Assembly (NCBI RefSeq): GCF_000350225.1
Contig: NW_005179024.1
Location: 62,001 to 126,000, forward strand
Length of the DNA stretch: 64,000 nucleotides
Direction: 5' to 3'
Source: Chondrus crispus
Taxonomy: Eukaryota > Rhodophyta > Florideophyceae > Gigartinales > Gigartinaceae
Positions within the stretch are counted from its first letter, which is position 1, and each line of letters opens with the position of its first letter. Made by a program: the position numbers and the translations under genes. The notes under the pieces were generated by a model, which saw nothing but the letters and a program-made list of their open reading frames with translations, searched no databases and had not been told where the DNA came from. Shown piece by piece: positions 17,344 through 29,636 of the stretch.

Positions 17344-19857
17344 ATGACCGGCTTGCAGAGAGTTCTCGCCGTACGGAAAAACCCGCGCCGACCGGGGGCG
17401 CGCGGTCGTGTGGCGGCCACCTCCACAGGGGTGCCTGTGGAGTTTTTGGTATTTAACCGCGGTGACTCTTCCCATGCGGTGGCGGATCCCCTCACGCCTT
17501 CATTATTTTCCACAACTCACCCCACGCTTCTCCCCACGACTACCACCAGCCATACTCTCCCTCACAACTCATCTCCCGATTTACCCCCTTCTCTGCAGAT
17601 GGAGAACCACCGAACGGACCGGGGGCAGCCCTCCTCTGAGCGCTCCCCCTTAGCGACGCCCGCGCCAACTGTCTCTTTTCATTCAGTGCGGCAGCGGAGG
17701 GCCGGTGATTTGCCCGCTGCGGCTTCCGCGTCTGCGGAGCGCGGGCCGCTACCAGTCCTGCTGAGATCTATTCCCGTTCCCCGCGTTGGCGGTGCAACCG
17801 CGGTGACGCAGTTGCCCGACGGGGTCGGAGCCGGGGGACCCTCGATAGTCAATGAAGATTCACATCCGACACGCCCCGACCCCTATGCAGGGACGTACCC
17901 GGCGGCGGCCACTCCGCCCTCCGGATGGATCCGTAACGGTGTTCGTGCGGTCCGAGGCCTGCTCCCCGGGGCCGACCTGGACCATCGCACGGCTCGAGGC
18001 GGGCGGAACCCCTCACGGGGTCAACCGCCAATCTCCGTCGAAGCCTACGTCAATGCGGATTATCCGGACGCGGCAAGATTCGAGGCGATACCGAGGCGGC
18101 GGGGCATTCGTACGCCCTCCCCTCGCGGTCGTATCCGACAAGAGAGCCGCTCGGCAGCTTGGAGGACGCGCTGTCTCCACGCCCCCCACCCGTCGGTGAC
18201 TGTATCGGGCTCGGACCTCCTCTATGTCCGCTGCGCGGGTGAGGATGAGTACCATTCGCGGCTGCTGAACCTCCTCGGGACATACGGCGGGGAGGTGGAC
18301 CCTGCAACTCATGTGCAGCTAGTGGTCTTCCACCGGCCCTTCGACCGATGGAATAGCATCGCCGACCGTGTTCGGTGGGGGGAGAACTCCGCCAAGGACA
18401 GTTGCCTGCGGTGGCGCCGCGGAGACGACTACTTCCACATGTGGCATCTGACGGAGTTTTTCTCGGTGCCCCCGGCGTCCCGGGGGCGACTGTACCCCGC
18501 TTTACCTATGGAATGGCACACTCTCGAGGCCACGCAGTACCTCTGCGTTCCCACCCCCAGCGCGCTGGCGTACGTTGCCGCGCGCTGGATGACTTCCGGT
18601 TCGCTCGGGAGAGGCTCGACACCTCAGACGCGACGGTTGATCGACGCAATCTTATTGTCCGAGTGGGCGGTGTTGGCGCTACTGTGCTTTCTGCACGCCG
18701 CGCGGGACGGCCTCCCGTTCTTCACCAAGTGCCCGGATCCCCGCTTGGCGAGCCGGAGCTCAAACGAGCCCGGAGAACGGGACTCATTCTTCCGACTGTT
18801 CCCGGGGCTCTTGCAGCTCATCCGGTCTGTCGAGGTGGCGGCCATCCTCGAGGGCACTACCTTCGACCCGGCTGGGGCCGAGGCTCTGCGCAATTTCTCC
18901 GAACGGTTGGACTGGTCCCTCTCCGAACGCGGCGACTTCGTCTGGTACAGTTGGGCCCGCGGATGTTCTCTGCGGATGCCGCACTGGGACGGTGTGTCCA
19001 CAGAAGCCGACCAGTGGTATGAACCGTTACCGGACACCGGTACACCGTCGTACGGAGCCGTCATCGCCTCGGGCGACGGGTGGGGCGCGGCGGGTTCCTC
19101 CGCCGGACGCCCCGTCGAGGCGTCAACCGACTCCCTGCCGGTGACAGCAATCCCGGTGTCGCCACTGCCGGGCGAGGTCGTCGAGATTGACCCCGAAGCC
19201 GGAATCACAGAGAATCCTCCGGTCGGTCCCTCGACACCGCCCGCTTGAGACGTACCCACGCCCGCGGTATCCCCGCGCAGGGTTGAAGGGGAACCCGCTG
19301 CGGAGCCGACACAAGTTGTGCCGCTTCACGTGGCGCTTGTGGTAGAGCCGGCGGCGGTAAATCCGACCGGGGTAGCCCCCATATCGGTACCGAGCTCCGG
19401 CGCTCCCCTCGTCAGCGACAGGAGCGGAACGGGGACTCAGAATCCCTCGGTGGCTTCTGGTGGGGCCCCTGCGGACGCCCCAACCGAGGAGGTACCCGCC
19501 ATTGCCCCGGACGCGCAGGCTGCCCTGCGCGTGCTGCAGGTGGAGTGCAGATACGCGGGAGTGCCCGTACCGCCCACTTTTGCAGCGGGTTTGATGTCCG
19601 CGCGCGCTTGGGTGGTCGAGGTGACCCAGCTCAAGGCGCCGGTGGCGGGTCTTCAGTTTTCCATACGCCAGCGCGACACCGGCGACGACCTTATGCGGGG
19701 TGAGACAATGGCGCGTATCCGCGCCACTCAGGACCACCTTGCAGTATTGAGTGCGCAGGTGGCCAACAAGAGGCCGTATGGTGCAGTCGAGTCCGACCCT
19801 GCGACCGCGACGCTTACGGGGTCTGAACCCTCCGCGAAGCGCCAGCGTCGCAATTAA
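17344..19857 (+). CDS. ORFX of Ty3 element 2, antisense to pol, one in-frame TGA
   Basis: An open frame of about 838 codons from the first ATG (17344; a second ATG is at 17599), broken once by TGA at 19246-19248 and ending TAA at 19857. The N-terminal 240 residues are Pro/Ser/Arg-rich. Residues about 280-580 look globular: VSGSDLLYVRCAGEDEY, HMWHLTEFFSVPP, LLSEWAVLALLCFLH, LLQLIRSVEVAAILEGTTF, SERLDWSLSE. The tail after the TGA is Ala/Pro-rich with a helical segment and ends in a basic SAKRQRRN, possibly a nuclear localisation signal. It lies between pol and the polypurine tract, on the strand opposite to gag-pol. I recognise no family. Element 3 carries an ORF in the same place with weak similarity. 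Confidence 0.7.
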
Positions 19858-19949
19858 GGTCGTCGAGGGCGGTGATGGTAGCGAACCGAAGCCCCCTTCC
19901 TTTTTGGTAAAGTAGTCTCCTCATTTTTCTTCTCCTAGTGCCCCGAATG

Positions 19950-22190
19950 GTCCTTGTTGGTATCAGTGCCCCGCCGGCCCCTGCGGGCCGCGGTGGATGA
20001 CCTCGCGGTGGGTGCGGCGCGGTGCTGTGGAGGTGGTTTCCCGTACCGGCACAGCACGAGGTGCCCATCCCCACCGAGGGCTTGCGGCAAAATCGGCGTT
20101 TTTCCAAGTAGAACATGCCTGAACTTTCCGTGCGGCGTGTGGCGTTTTGCATTTTTGACGAGCTCCCATTGGGTGCTCCCCAAAATCGGTGGTTTTTTAA
20201 ACCGCGGCCCGTGCGCTGAGGGCCACACCTGCGCGGATCCGGGGTCTGTACCCCGTTTGGTTGCGGTTCACCCCGCTCCTGGGCTCCCCACAGGCAGTTT
20301 ATCCTTGACGGTTTGACGGCGCCGGTACCCCCATACCCGGGCTGGTACCCTGAGGGCGGTGCCGTCCTCGGGAGGGGGCTACAATTTTTCCGCATCCTCA
20401 CGGCGGGCATGTTGTCGGCCCTGACTGCATACAGTAGTCCCTCGGGCGGCTGAGCGAAAACTCAGTCCCGGGGGTACTGTAGGGTGGCCTGCTTCACCCA
20501 TGACCGTACGGGTTGCCGGTTACCCCCGTGGGGCGGTTTTCGCCTCATGCGAGGGGTAGAGCCGCGCGTAAACAGCGGGAGAAACCCCCACTTTCGACTT
20601 CACCCCCGAAGGGCTGGCCGTTTTTCCAAGATCTCCTCTTAGTTTTCCTCCATAAATTTGCGGAGCCGTCACCGCACAGTCCGTCACGGTACGTCGCGCG
20701 CCCTCCTGGTGGGCTACGCGCCTCTCTGCTATCCGAAGGATAGGCAAGAACCGCTCGGTAGACCACTTCCCAGTGACTCTGGTTTAGAAACTGGAACACA
20801 CTGCAGGAAACGAATAGAAACCGTTCTGGTTTCCAAATGGGGTCTTCCATGTTTTGACACCCCCGGGTTGGCAACGACCTCAGGAGGCCGAATCCGTTCA
20901 CCAAATGGGGCTACGATTTTTTCCTACTTGCTAGAGGGAAAAAGTAGCCCTTTTTCCGGTACTGTGTCCTCGTGAAGGACCGGTCGGAAATTCGGGTCTG
21001 TGGGGGCAGCGGAGCAACCTGCGTCACTCAAACCGTACGGAATGGCCAACCAATGTCGTAAGGCCGCTTCCGTCTGCGCCGGGCAAAGCCTAGCCGGTCG
21101 TGCGGAAGTGTTTTCCCCCAGCCCCGGAGGGCTGGCCGTTTTTCCAAAAATGGCGCTCTCTCACCGGCGAGACAGCGGGGTGTGTGACGGCCAGCATGTC
21201 CGTGCGGTCACCAGGGAGCTCTCGGCGGCGGTACGCTCTGCCATTCGTCCAAAACCGGTCGGTAAGTCCTGCGGTTGCCACTTTCCGCGGAGGCGCGATT
21301 TGGAAACGAAAGGAAACTGTAAAAAACGAGCAGAAACAGCGTTTTACAGTTCCGGTTTCCAAATCCGCCTGTGTCTTCCCAAAGTCGGTTTTCCGTCTTT
21401 GGACCTCCGGACGCGGGCAGACCCGGGGAGTACAATGCCGTTAACTAGAGGGAGCTACAATTTTTTCCCACCCTTCTAGTAGGAAAAACGTAGCCCCCCT
21501 TTGGGCTTAATTAAAAGCCGGCGACTGGAGTCGCCTCCTTGCCGTCCAGGGCCCTTCCGCGCCGGGTTAGTCCGGCACGGGGCAATGGTTGCGCGCGGTC
21601 GCCCGCGCGCCATGCGGTAGTGAGCAAGCGGTTATGGGCGGCCTGTAGCACGTCCTCCCGGAGTCGTCCACCGAGGTGGGATGGCCTCGGCGGTCTGGTT
21701 GGGGGTGCCACTGCGGTTTTTCCCCGAGCTGCCCAGCCGGTCTTGAAGGGGCCGGCGTGTACCCCGGTTCGCGGGGCGAGGGACCGCACGGTGTCGTGTT
21801 CGTGGCGGGTCGTCGCGGGGGCGGGTTCCCGTCCCCCTCCGCGCCACCCGGGGGGCATCCCCACCAGCGTCTTGCGGGGAAATCGGCCTTTTCCTTAGTA
21901 ATTTCTGCCTGCTTTTTCCTTGCCGCGGGTGGCTTCTCGGCGGTTTGACGAGCCCCGATTGGGCGGTCCCCAAAATCGGTCGTATTTGGAACCGCCGCCC
22001 GTGCTCTGAGGGCCACACACACCCGGTTGCTGGCTCTGCTACCGGTTCGGTCGCGGTTTACCCCGCTCTTGAGCCGCCGACGAGGGCTAGCCTTGACAGT
22101 ATTTCCACGTCGGTACCCCCCCCGTTCGTTCTTGTCTCCCGTGTGCTAACCCGGGCTCGGAAGAGGGCTACAATTTTATCCACCCCGAGG
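19950..22190. repeat. four diverged repeat units between ORFX and pol of element 2
   Basis: Each unit ends with a version of GGGGCTACAATTTTTTCC, at about 20374, 20907, 21451 and 22162. The outer two units match each other (words CCCAAAATCGG, GAGGGCCACAC, GGTT(C/T)ACCCCGCTC), and so do the inner two (GGGCTGGCCGTTTTTCCAA, GGTTTCCAAAT). The pattern is therefore A-B-B'-A'. No coding motif is present. The block separates two convergent genes and could hold termination or packaging signals; this is inference. Confidence 0.65.
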
Positions 22191-22293
22191 GGGGTGAGAC
22201 GTAGACCGCTCGAGGGTTTCCTTGGCCATCGCCGCGTCGGGTCGCCCCGCCGTCGGGTCCATTCCATCCACGCCGGGTCTGTGCGGTGCGGTT

Positions 22294-23570
22294 TTAGCGG
22301 TGGCGCGCGGTTGCCCGCGCGCGCCAGAAGCGGTCGATGAAGGGTTTCGGGAGGCCTTCGGCGGGTTCCCAGGTATCGTCCGCTGGGGTAAAACCATACC
22401 AGCGGACCTTGTACTGGCTGCTGCTGCGGGTCTCCCGGTAGGCGACCAAGTGGTCAACCACGTACTCGGCTGGCGGTTGGGGTGTTCCCGCCGGCGGGTC
22501 CGTCGTTGGTGCGGCCACAGTAGGGTCGTGGGGTCCCCGCGGCATCTTGGTTACCCGATCAATGCTCACGCGGTTCGAGACCCCGTCTTGGTCGACGACC
22601 ACTGTGCCTCCGTAGCGGATCGGACCCGAAACGGGGCTTCCGTTTTCGGTAGGAGCTTGACGGAGGGTCCTCCTCCGTCGTTTGGCAAGTCTCCGCGCTC
22701 GGCGCTCGTCAACGGCCGCGGTGGACGGTCCACGTGGACAAAATCTCCCACTGCGATGACCGGAAGGAAGCGCACCTTCTTATCGAAGTCGGCTTTGTAC
22801 CTCCTCTGCGCCGCGGTTAGTTTCAACAGCGTGCGCTCGAGTGCATCCCGGAGTTTCCGCCATGTCGCGCGCTTGTACTGTACCGGGAACCGCGGGTCTT
22901 CCGTGTGGGATCCGGCGTCCTGCGGTACAGTACCGGGCAGTGCCAATCCGGACTCAGCACTAGGTCGAACGGGGTTGTCTCCGTTGACCGGTGGACCTGC
23001 GTGTTATACACGAAGGTCAGGGGCTGGATGTACCCGTCCCAGTCCCTCTGATGCTCCTCGACATAGTGTCGGAGGCGCTGCACTAGGGTGCGGTTGAACC
23101 GTTCGGTTTGCCCATTTGTCTGGGGGTGATAGGCGGTAGTCAGGTAGTGCCTCACCCCCAGCAAGGCGCACACCCCGTCGAAGAACTTGGCGGCAAATTG
23201 TGGTCCGTAATCGGTTAACACGTAACGAGGTGCGCCGTGTACGTAGACCCAATTGTCCAGGAAGGCGTTTACCACAACCGACGCGGTGGTTGTCCGTAAC
23301 GAGATGCTGCGCGCCAGCTTCGTAAACCGGTCGGTCCTGACGAGCACGTGGCGATTCCCATGCGCCGTCTTCGGTAAAGGAGCCAGCAGGTCCATGGTGA
23401 CGAAATCCAGCGGCCCTGCCGCTGGGAATAGCTTGAGGTCCTTTTGATGCCGCACCAGGGTTTTCCGGGTGGCGGCGCACGAGGCGCAATTCCGTACGGT
23501 ACTGAAGGCGTCGTTGGCCATAAGAGGCCAATAATATTCCCGCCGGAGGGTATAATACATCCTCGTACCG
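22294..23570 (-). pseudogene. pol: Ty3 element 2 integrase with C-terminal chromodomain
   Basis: Starts within the HHCC finger (YYTLRREYYWPLM, then CASCAATRK). Catalytic core words are VTMDLLAPLPKTAHGNRHVL (first Asp), LTDYGPQFAAKFF (second Asp; relatives have DN rather than DY) and TAYHPQTNGQTERFNRTL (Glu). Two one-base shifts follow, near 22946 and 22600. The last piece holds a chromodomain, with EYVVDHLVAY, YKVRWYGFTPADDTWEP and FIDRF. It guides integration to histone-marked chromatin in chromoviruses. The upstream half of the finger is cut off by the solo LTR at 23576. Confidence 0.88.
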
Positions 23571-23575
23571 CCCGG

Positions 23576-24152
23576 TGTAGTACAACAGCGCGAAGGCAAC
23601 GGCGCCACCGCTGCCGCCCCGGGATACAGTACGATGAGCTGTAAGCGCGAGAAGAACTGTAAGGAGTTATATTTACAGCACACGGCCGGTGCGGAGTACA
23701 GTAGTACCCCGCTGGTTACACGTGTAGGATCCGAACGGTAAGTAATTAGTAATTAGTAGTTAATGGCACAAATTAGCCAATTTAGCACAGTAGCTGGTAT
23801 ACAGTAAGTAACAGCTACTGTAGCGGGACAGGTGTCCTGGCGTCCCACTTAGGGGTTAAGACCGGGGCCACCTGCCCCGTTCCAGTAAACGGGGGCAGAC
23901 TCGCCTCCCTTCCCTTTACGGCTTTTTGCTAACTCCGTCCGGTTTTACCTCTAAGTCTCAGGCTTCTAACCCGTGACCGGCCGTCCGGATCTAACACCAC
24001 CGACCGGCTGCGCGTCACCGGCCACGTGAGCCTTCCCTCTTTTCGAGTCCTTCCGTACGGTTTGCGCTCGCGTGGGTTACCCAGCGGCGCGCGCTCCCTT
24101 ACCTCTAACCCCCCTTGTTCCGAGTGGTCGGGACGAAGGTAGTTATACCACA
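23576..24152 (-). repeat. solo LTR nested in element 2 pol, with 5-bp target duplication
   Basis: 577 bp, starting TGTGGTATAAC on the minus strand and ending GTTGTACTACA. It is flanked by the direct repeat CCCGG at 23571-23575 and 24153-24157. It splits the integrase finger between the words HHPPPG and GGTRMYYTL. The first 360 bp recur at 29637-30003 in the opposite orientation. Because the 5-bp repeat is exact, the insertion was followed by LTR-LTR recombination, leaving only the LTR. Confidence 0.85.
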
Positions 24153-24157
24153 CCCGG

Positions 24158-27038
24158 GTGTCCTGCCAGGCGGGGGATGATGGGCGAGGTACAATATCTT
24201 CGCCCTGAGCCGTTTCGGTACAACTCGCTGCAGGGTCCCATCGAGGGGGGACTTGCGGACGACGAACCCGTATCGGTCAACGTCGTAGGGCGAGTCCGGA
24301 TTCCCCACGGTCTCGGCGGCCGCCCTACAGAAGAGGTCCTTGGCCTGTTCTCGAAGGAACTCTTCTACCGTTACGGATGAGACGTCGCGTTCTTTGGGTA
24401 TAACCGCGAACGCGTGCTCAGCTCTCCCCGGGTCGACGGGGGTCTCCCAGTGTACGGTACCTTGGCGGGGGTCATGGTCCTCCTTTCGCCATTGTACCGC
24501 GAAACACGGGACCTCGTCGTCGACTGGTTTGGAATTTGCGCCCTCAACTCGGAGGCGTGATACGCCATCTGCGAGTTGATGCTTGATACCCGGCCGGTAC
24601 TGTACGTCGTAGTCGTACTCGGCTAGGCGGAGACGCCAGCGCGCTAGCCGGCCGGAGCTATCCGCCAGGTTGAGGACCCATCGGAGGGCCTCATGATCCG
24701 TACGGAGGTCGAACGTGTTCCCATACAGATATGGTCGAAGCGTGAGTATACTCCAGACGACAGCGAGGCATTCCTTCTCGGTAGTTGTATAGTTCTTCTC
24801 CGCGTCCGTGAGGGCGCGGCTCCAATACCCGATCGGTAGGCGGTCTCCGTTCGGCTGCTCCTGTACCAGGGCGCAGCCGACCTGGTACGCGCAAGCGTCC
24901 GTATCCAGGGTATACTTCTTTCCGTGACGGGGTAACGCGAGAATCGGTGGCGAAACGAGGCGTTTCTTGAGCTCCACGAACGCCTCGTATTCCTCATCGG
25001 TGAGTACCTCGAACTCGAACGGTTGATTTTTCCCCGTCTTACGATTTAACGGTCCGTCTATTTTTGCGAAGCCCTTCACGAACCGACGGTAGACATTGCA
25101 CATCCCTAAAAAGAACCGCAATTCCGTCTGGTTCTAGGGTGGTCGAGCTCGCTCGATGGCGACCACATTGCGGCGCTCGACCTCCAGCCTACCTGGTCGA
25201 GTCACATGTCCCAGGTAGGTGACTGATGTGTCAAAGAAAGCGCACTTTGACAGCTTCAGCGACACACCCGCATCCCGCAGCAGGCGTAGAACCTCGCGGA
25301 CGTGTGCGAAGTATTCCGTTACGGTCTTGGAGTAGATGATAACATCATCCAGGTACACCAGAGCGGTTTCCCATTTTACCCGCGACAGTATAATGTCGAC
25401 GGCCCGCTGGAATGTCGCGGGGGCATTCTTCAAACCGAACGGCATGCGGAGGAAACGGTACAACCCGCAGTGCGACGCGAACGTCGCCTTGTCGCGGTCC
25501 TCCTCGGCGATTTCTACTTGCCAATACCCGCTGTTGCAATCCAGCGTGGTAAAGACAGTAGCGTCGCCGAGGGAATCGATGCACTCGTCCATTCCCGGCA
25601 ACGGATAGGAATCCCGAACGCTGACTGCGTTGAGCTTTCTGTAGTCGACACAGAACCGCATGGTACCATCCTTTTTAGGGACGAATACCACGGGGCTTGC
25701 CCATTCGGCCGTGGCGGGTTCGATTACCCCTGCCCGGAGCATGCGGTCGATCTCCGTTTTCTCTTTTTCCCGTGCGGTTGGTCCGGCGCGGTAAGGCGCC
25801 TGGTAAATCGGGCGAGCACCGGGCTTGAGCTCAATGCGGTGCTTCGTGGCCCCGATTTTTCCCAACCGGCCGGTCCACATCCCCTTGAATTCGGACAGTA
25901 CCTCGAGGATCTCCGAGCGTACCTCGTCGTCCTCGGCACCGATGTGGACGTCCTCCTGCCAGGCGTTGGGGTCCTCCTCCGGGGCGGCGGTGTCTTCGGG
26001 TTTATCCCGTCCGTCCGCCCCGAGGGGCGCCCTTGGCAGGGTGGCTTGTTCAGGCACGTCCTTGTCCGTGCAGTTGTTGGTGGATTCTCCCGCGCCATTC
26101 TCTGCGGTTGAGAGGTTGGAATTAAATATCCCTCCCCCTTCCTTAGCTTCGGCCGCTTCCGCGGCCGAGTCGCCGAGGGTCAGGATGTGAGTGGGCGACG
26201 GAAAAGCCAGTTCGACTACGGTATGCTTCGGAATGTGCACCGGGCGGTGCCCGAAGTTGCTGAGCATTACCGAGAACGGTTTTTCGGGGACCACGTCCAT
26301 GACCCCCTGGGCCATGAGTGTCAGGTTCTTGTGCGCGTTTTTTGGGGAGTTCTGCAAAAAGCATAGACCCCCTACCGGCGTGGCGGCCCTCACGAGGGCC
26401 TGCGTCATCGGGGGGATTGTCACCCCTTGGACGAGGCGGATTTTCCGTGACGGTGTCGTGGTCGGGAATGCCGCCTGCTTCCGCCCGGGGGTTTCTGACG
26501 GCGGTAGGTGTCGCACCGCACTCCTCGTGGCCATGTTGCGGTCGTGACTCGAGGGGGTTGTCCCGACCAACGCCACTGGTGGCGCGTCGTGGAACACGAG
26601 CTTCCGTTGCGGTGGGAGGATCGCCTTGACGTGGCGATCGAGAAAGGTCGTACCGAGGATACAGTCCACGGCGAGGCTCGTCACCACCAAGAACGGGATG
26701 CGCGCGATAAATTCACCGATACGGACAAACAAGGAGATCTCTCCTAGAGCTTTCATTGCGCGGTTTGACGCGTCAATGAGCGCTGGGCTCCGAACCGGCT
26801 TTATCAACGGTCGCCATGACTCGGCGACACACCGCAAATAGATGAGATTCGGGCCGGCTCCTGAGTCGAGCACTGGCGTGATGGCGACCATCAGCGCCTG
26901 CTTTTGGCCAACCGTGGCAGAAACCTTATTATTCTGCTTCTTGAAGAAGCAGATGGCCCGGATTTCCGTTCGGTTCCCCGGTTGCACTTCCACTGGCGCA
27001 ACCGGTTCGGGGGTGCCTGAGCTTCTGAGGCTTGGCAC
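24158..27038 (-). pseudogene. pol: Ty3 element 2 protease, reverse transcriptase and RNase H
   Basis: One frame from 27038 to the solo LTR, broken by a single TAG at 25131-25133. The protease has a normal VLDSGAGPNLIYL active site and LGTTFLDRHV as the second half. A beta-rich segment follows (VQGVTIPPMTQALVRAAT to VMLSNF). RT shows SPVVFVPKKDGTMRFCVDYR, LDCNSGYWQVEI, MPFGLKNAPATFQRA and YLDDVIIYS. RNase H shows YTLDTDACAYQVG, TEKECLAVVW and RTDHEALRW. The upstream gag is in the same frame, separated by one TGA near 27133. Confidence 0.9.
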
Positions 27039-27134
27039 GGGGAGAGACGTCGTCGCCTCTACGCGTCCTCCCCGGCTTCCGCCGTGAGCAGCAGGTCTTC
27101 GCGGGTTTCCTCCGCGGCTTGCACCACGTGGTCT

Positions 27135-29507
27135 TCAGTAGGGCCGTGATGCCTCTATCACGTTCACGCCCGCGGGGGCCGTCGGACGCTGGTTTCTCCA
27201 AGCAGACGGCCCCTGGCGGTTGAACAGGGATCCCGGAGGGAGGCCCTGCCGGATGCGTAGCTTCTGGTAGTTGGCCTCTCGTGCCTCCAGAAGCTTGGCC
27301 CGCAGGCCCCCATCGGCAACGACGGGACACTCCTCATGTCGGTGCGTAGTGTCAAGGCAGAACCGACACGGCAGCGGTCCGGGGAATCCCCCACTGGAGA
27401 ACCGGACCCGTGGGTTCTGCCCCTGCCTCCCGTACGGTCCTGCGCGCACATCGCCCGGGTTGGCGGGCGGACCAGCGGCGCCTGATGCCGAGGCTGCCGG
27501 CGACGGGTAATAACTCGTCGGCGGCGAGCTTAACGAGCTCGGCGTCGTGGTGTGGTCCGTCACGGCCAAGATTTCTTCTGCCACGGATCCTCCAGCTGTC
27601 GGGATGTCGGATGCCGACTCAACCGACAGCACGGGCCGTGTCCTGGCAGTACGTTCGAATCTTCTGGCCGCTCCGGACGGCTCCCGGGATGCCATGGCTG
27701 ACATCCCCTGCCGGCGGGAAGCCCGATTGGTTTCCCCGATCGCTTGCGCGTATCGAGCCTCGGATTGGTAATCCACATCCGGGTGCGTAGCAAGCTAATT
27801 GTCGACCTGCGCGCACTTGGCGGGAAGTAACCCCTCGACGAATAGGGACTTCAACCGCCTGTCGTAGAATACCGTACCGCATCGGAGGGCCTTGTCCCAG
27901 AGGTGGTTACTGTAGACCTCCTCCGTTATGTTCGAACTTTGACGGAAGGAGGTCACGTCACCAACCGCTTCGGAAATTACCTCATCGGTCGCATAGGTAC
28001 GCAACAAAAAGTTGACAACCTGCGGGTACGTCCTAAGCAGTTTGCGCCGCTCCACGTCAACCGCCATGGTATTTCCATTGAGACGGGACTGGAGTAGGGC
28101 GTGAGCCTGACCGGTGATGTAGAATTAGAACCACCACACGGCGGCTCCCTCGGTGATCCCGTTGTGGTCGCACGCCATCTTGAGGCGTGCGAGGAATCCC
28201 ATTACCGCAATCGGATCTTGACCACTGAACGTGTGGGACCTCATCTGCACGTCCAGTTTCTTCAGGTAACGGTTAATGTGCCGCGCTACTGTAGAGTCGT
28301 AGCGCGAGCTACGCCGTTCCAGGCGGTAGGTGTTGTAGTTGACGGGCTTGGTAAACAGGTCATTGAGCGGCCTGATTACCGTAGGCCGTCGCTCGTCGCC
28401 CCTTGGAGCAGCCCGGCGGTGTCTGCTTGAGCGACGACGCTCCTCACCCGACTCGGTACTGTAGTCTTCCGAGTCGGACGGTTCTTGCCGGTGACGGTCT
28501 CGGCTTTCATTGCGGCGTGCCCTGTGGCCCCGCCTGCGAGAGTCTTCCAAACCGGATTGGTCGTCATCGGAGGGGTATCCTCCCCCTCCGGCATCGCGGT
28601 ATCGCCAGTGGCGTGCCTCGCGGTTATCGCGGTATCGCCAGCGGCGTTCCTCGCGGTTTTCATCCATCCTGTGACGGGGGTCTTCTGCGTCGGAATACCA
28701 GGTGTATTCCGCTTCGGTTCTGCGCGTGCCGGGTGCACGTCTTGTGCTCAACCGGTACCGGTCCCGATTTTCTGTCTCGGGGAGGCCCAGGCGGTTTTCT
28801 GTCCCACGGGGGCCACCTGTACCGGCGAGTATGGGGAGGACATTTTCTGTAGTCCTCTCTGTAGCACCGTGAACGGTTGGGAGATAGATGGCTCTACCCT
28901 CCGGGTGAAGGTCCATCCTATCAATCCCGGGTACGGCGCCGATCGGGTCAGCGATATAATTGCTTGAGCCCGGAACGGTTTCATGGCGCGGCGCCGGCGG
29001 CGGTGGCGAGCCTCCCGTTTCGGTTGTAAATGTCGTGGCTAGACGAATGGCCACGGCGAGACTAATAGCTCCCTTTAGAGCCAATGCGGTAGGAGATTCG
29101 TCCTCCTCCGCGGCGAGCGCAGCCACCACCTCGTCGCGTACGAGGGGGGCGATCTTCTCGTCCAGCAGGGCGCGGAGCGCGGCGTCCGCTTGCTCCGCCA
29201 CCAGCCCGGGTACCGTTCGGTCGAGGCAAACCTGGACGACCTGGGGTAATTCCTGAGCGAGGAATTCCTCCATCCAGGTTTGTAATCGCGGGAGTAACGC
29301 GTCGTACAGTACCTGTACGCGGTTTCCCCCATCAGCCTGTAGCCCGGCGGTGGTGTACGAAACGGAAGGGGTCTTCTGGCCCCTAGTAGACGGCGGGTGT
29401 AGCAGGGCTTCCGGATTGTCGATCCGGGGGCGCTGTGCGCCTCTGCCACTGCGAGTACTTGCTCGCCCGGAGGCGGTATCTTCTCCAGCGGAATCCGCAC
29501 TGTTCAT
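27135..29507 (-). pseudogene. gag: Ty3 element 2 gag
   Basis: One frame with two internal stops (TAA about 28122, TAG about 27795). The N-terminal 130 residues include a helical, acidic segment. An Arg/Asp/Glu-rich repeat-like tract (RRWRYRDNREARHWRYRD) follows, then the capsid region (FSGQDPIAVMGFLARLKMAC, NFLLRTYATDEVISEAVGDV, YSNHLWDKALRCGTVF). The knuckle CRFCLDTTHRHEEC is CX2CX4HX4C. It shares its frame with pol, so the intact ancestor may have made a single Gag-Pol, or a stop-separated one. Confidence 0.82.
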
Positions 29508-29636
29508 CGTCGATGATCACTGGCGATCGACGCGGTGATTATCGACCTCTTTCAATCCGATCGGTAATTGCTCGGGCTGGCGATCCAGTGCGGGCTTAAC
29601 CTCTGTAGTTATAGCCCTTCACAAGAGTACCAAAAT

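Larger units (their letters stand above)
17253..29636 (-). mobile_element. Ty3/gypsy element 2 (chromodomain type) with antisense ORFX
   Basis: The minus-strand order is gag (29507-27135), protease-RT-RNase H (27038-24153), integrase with chromodomain (23570-22294), a repeat block (22190-19950), ORFX on the opposite strand (19857-17344), a polypurine tract (17308-17294), then the 3' LTR from 17293 leftward. That LTR is split by the copia insertion and continues at about 12641-12470. The 5' LTR is missing; an unrelated LTR fragment begins at 29637. Frames carry several stops and at least three one-base shifts. Internal length is about 12.3 kb, long for a Ty3 element because of the ORFX region. 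Confidence 0.85.
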
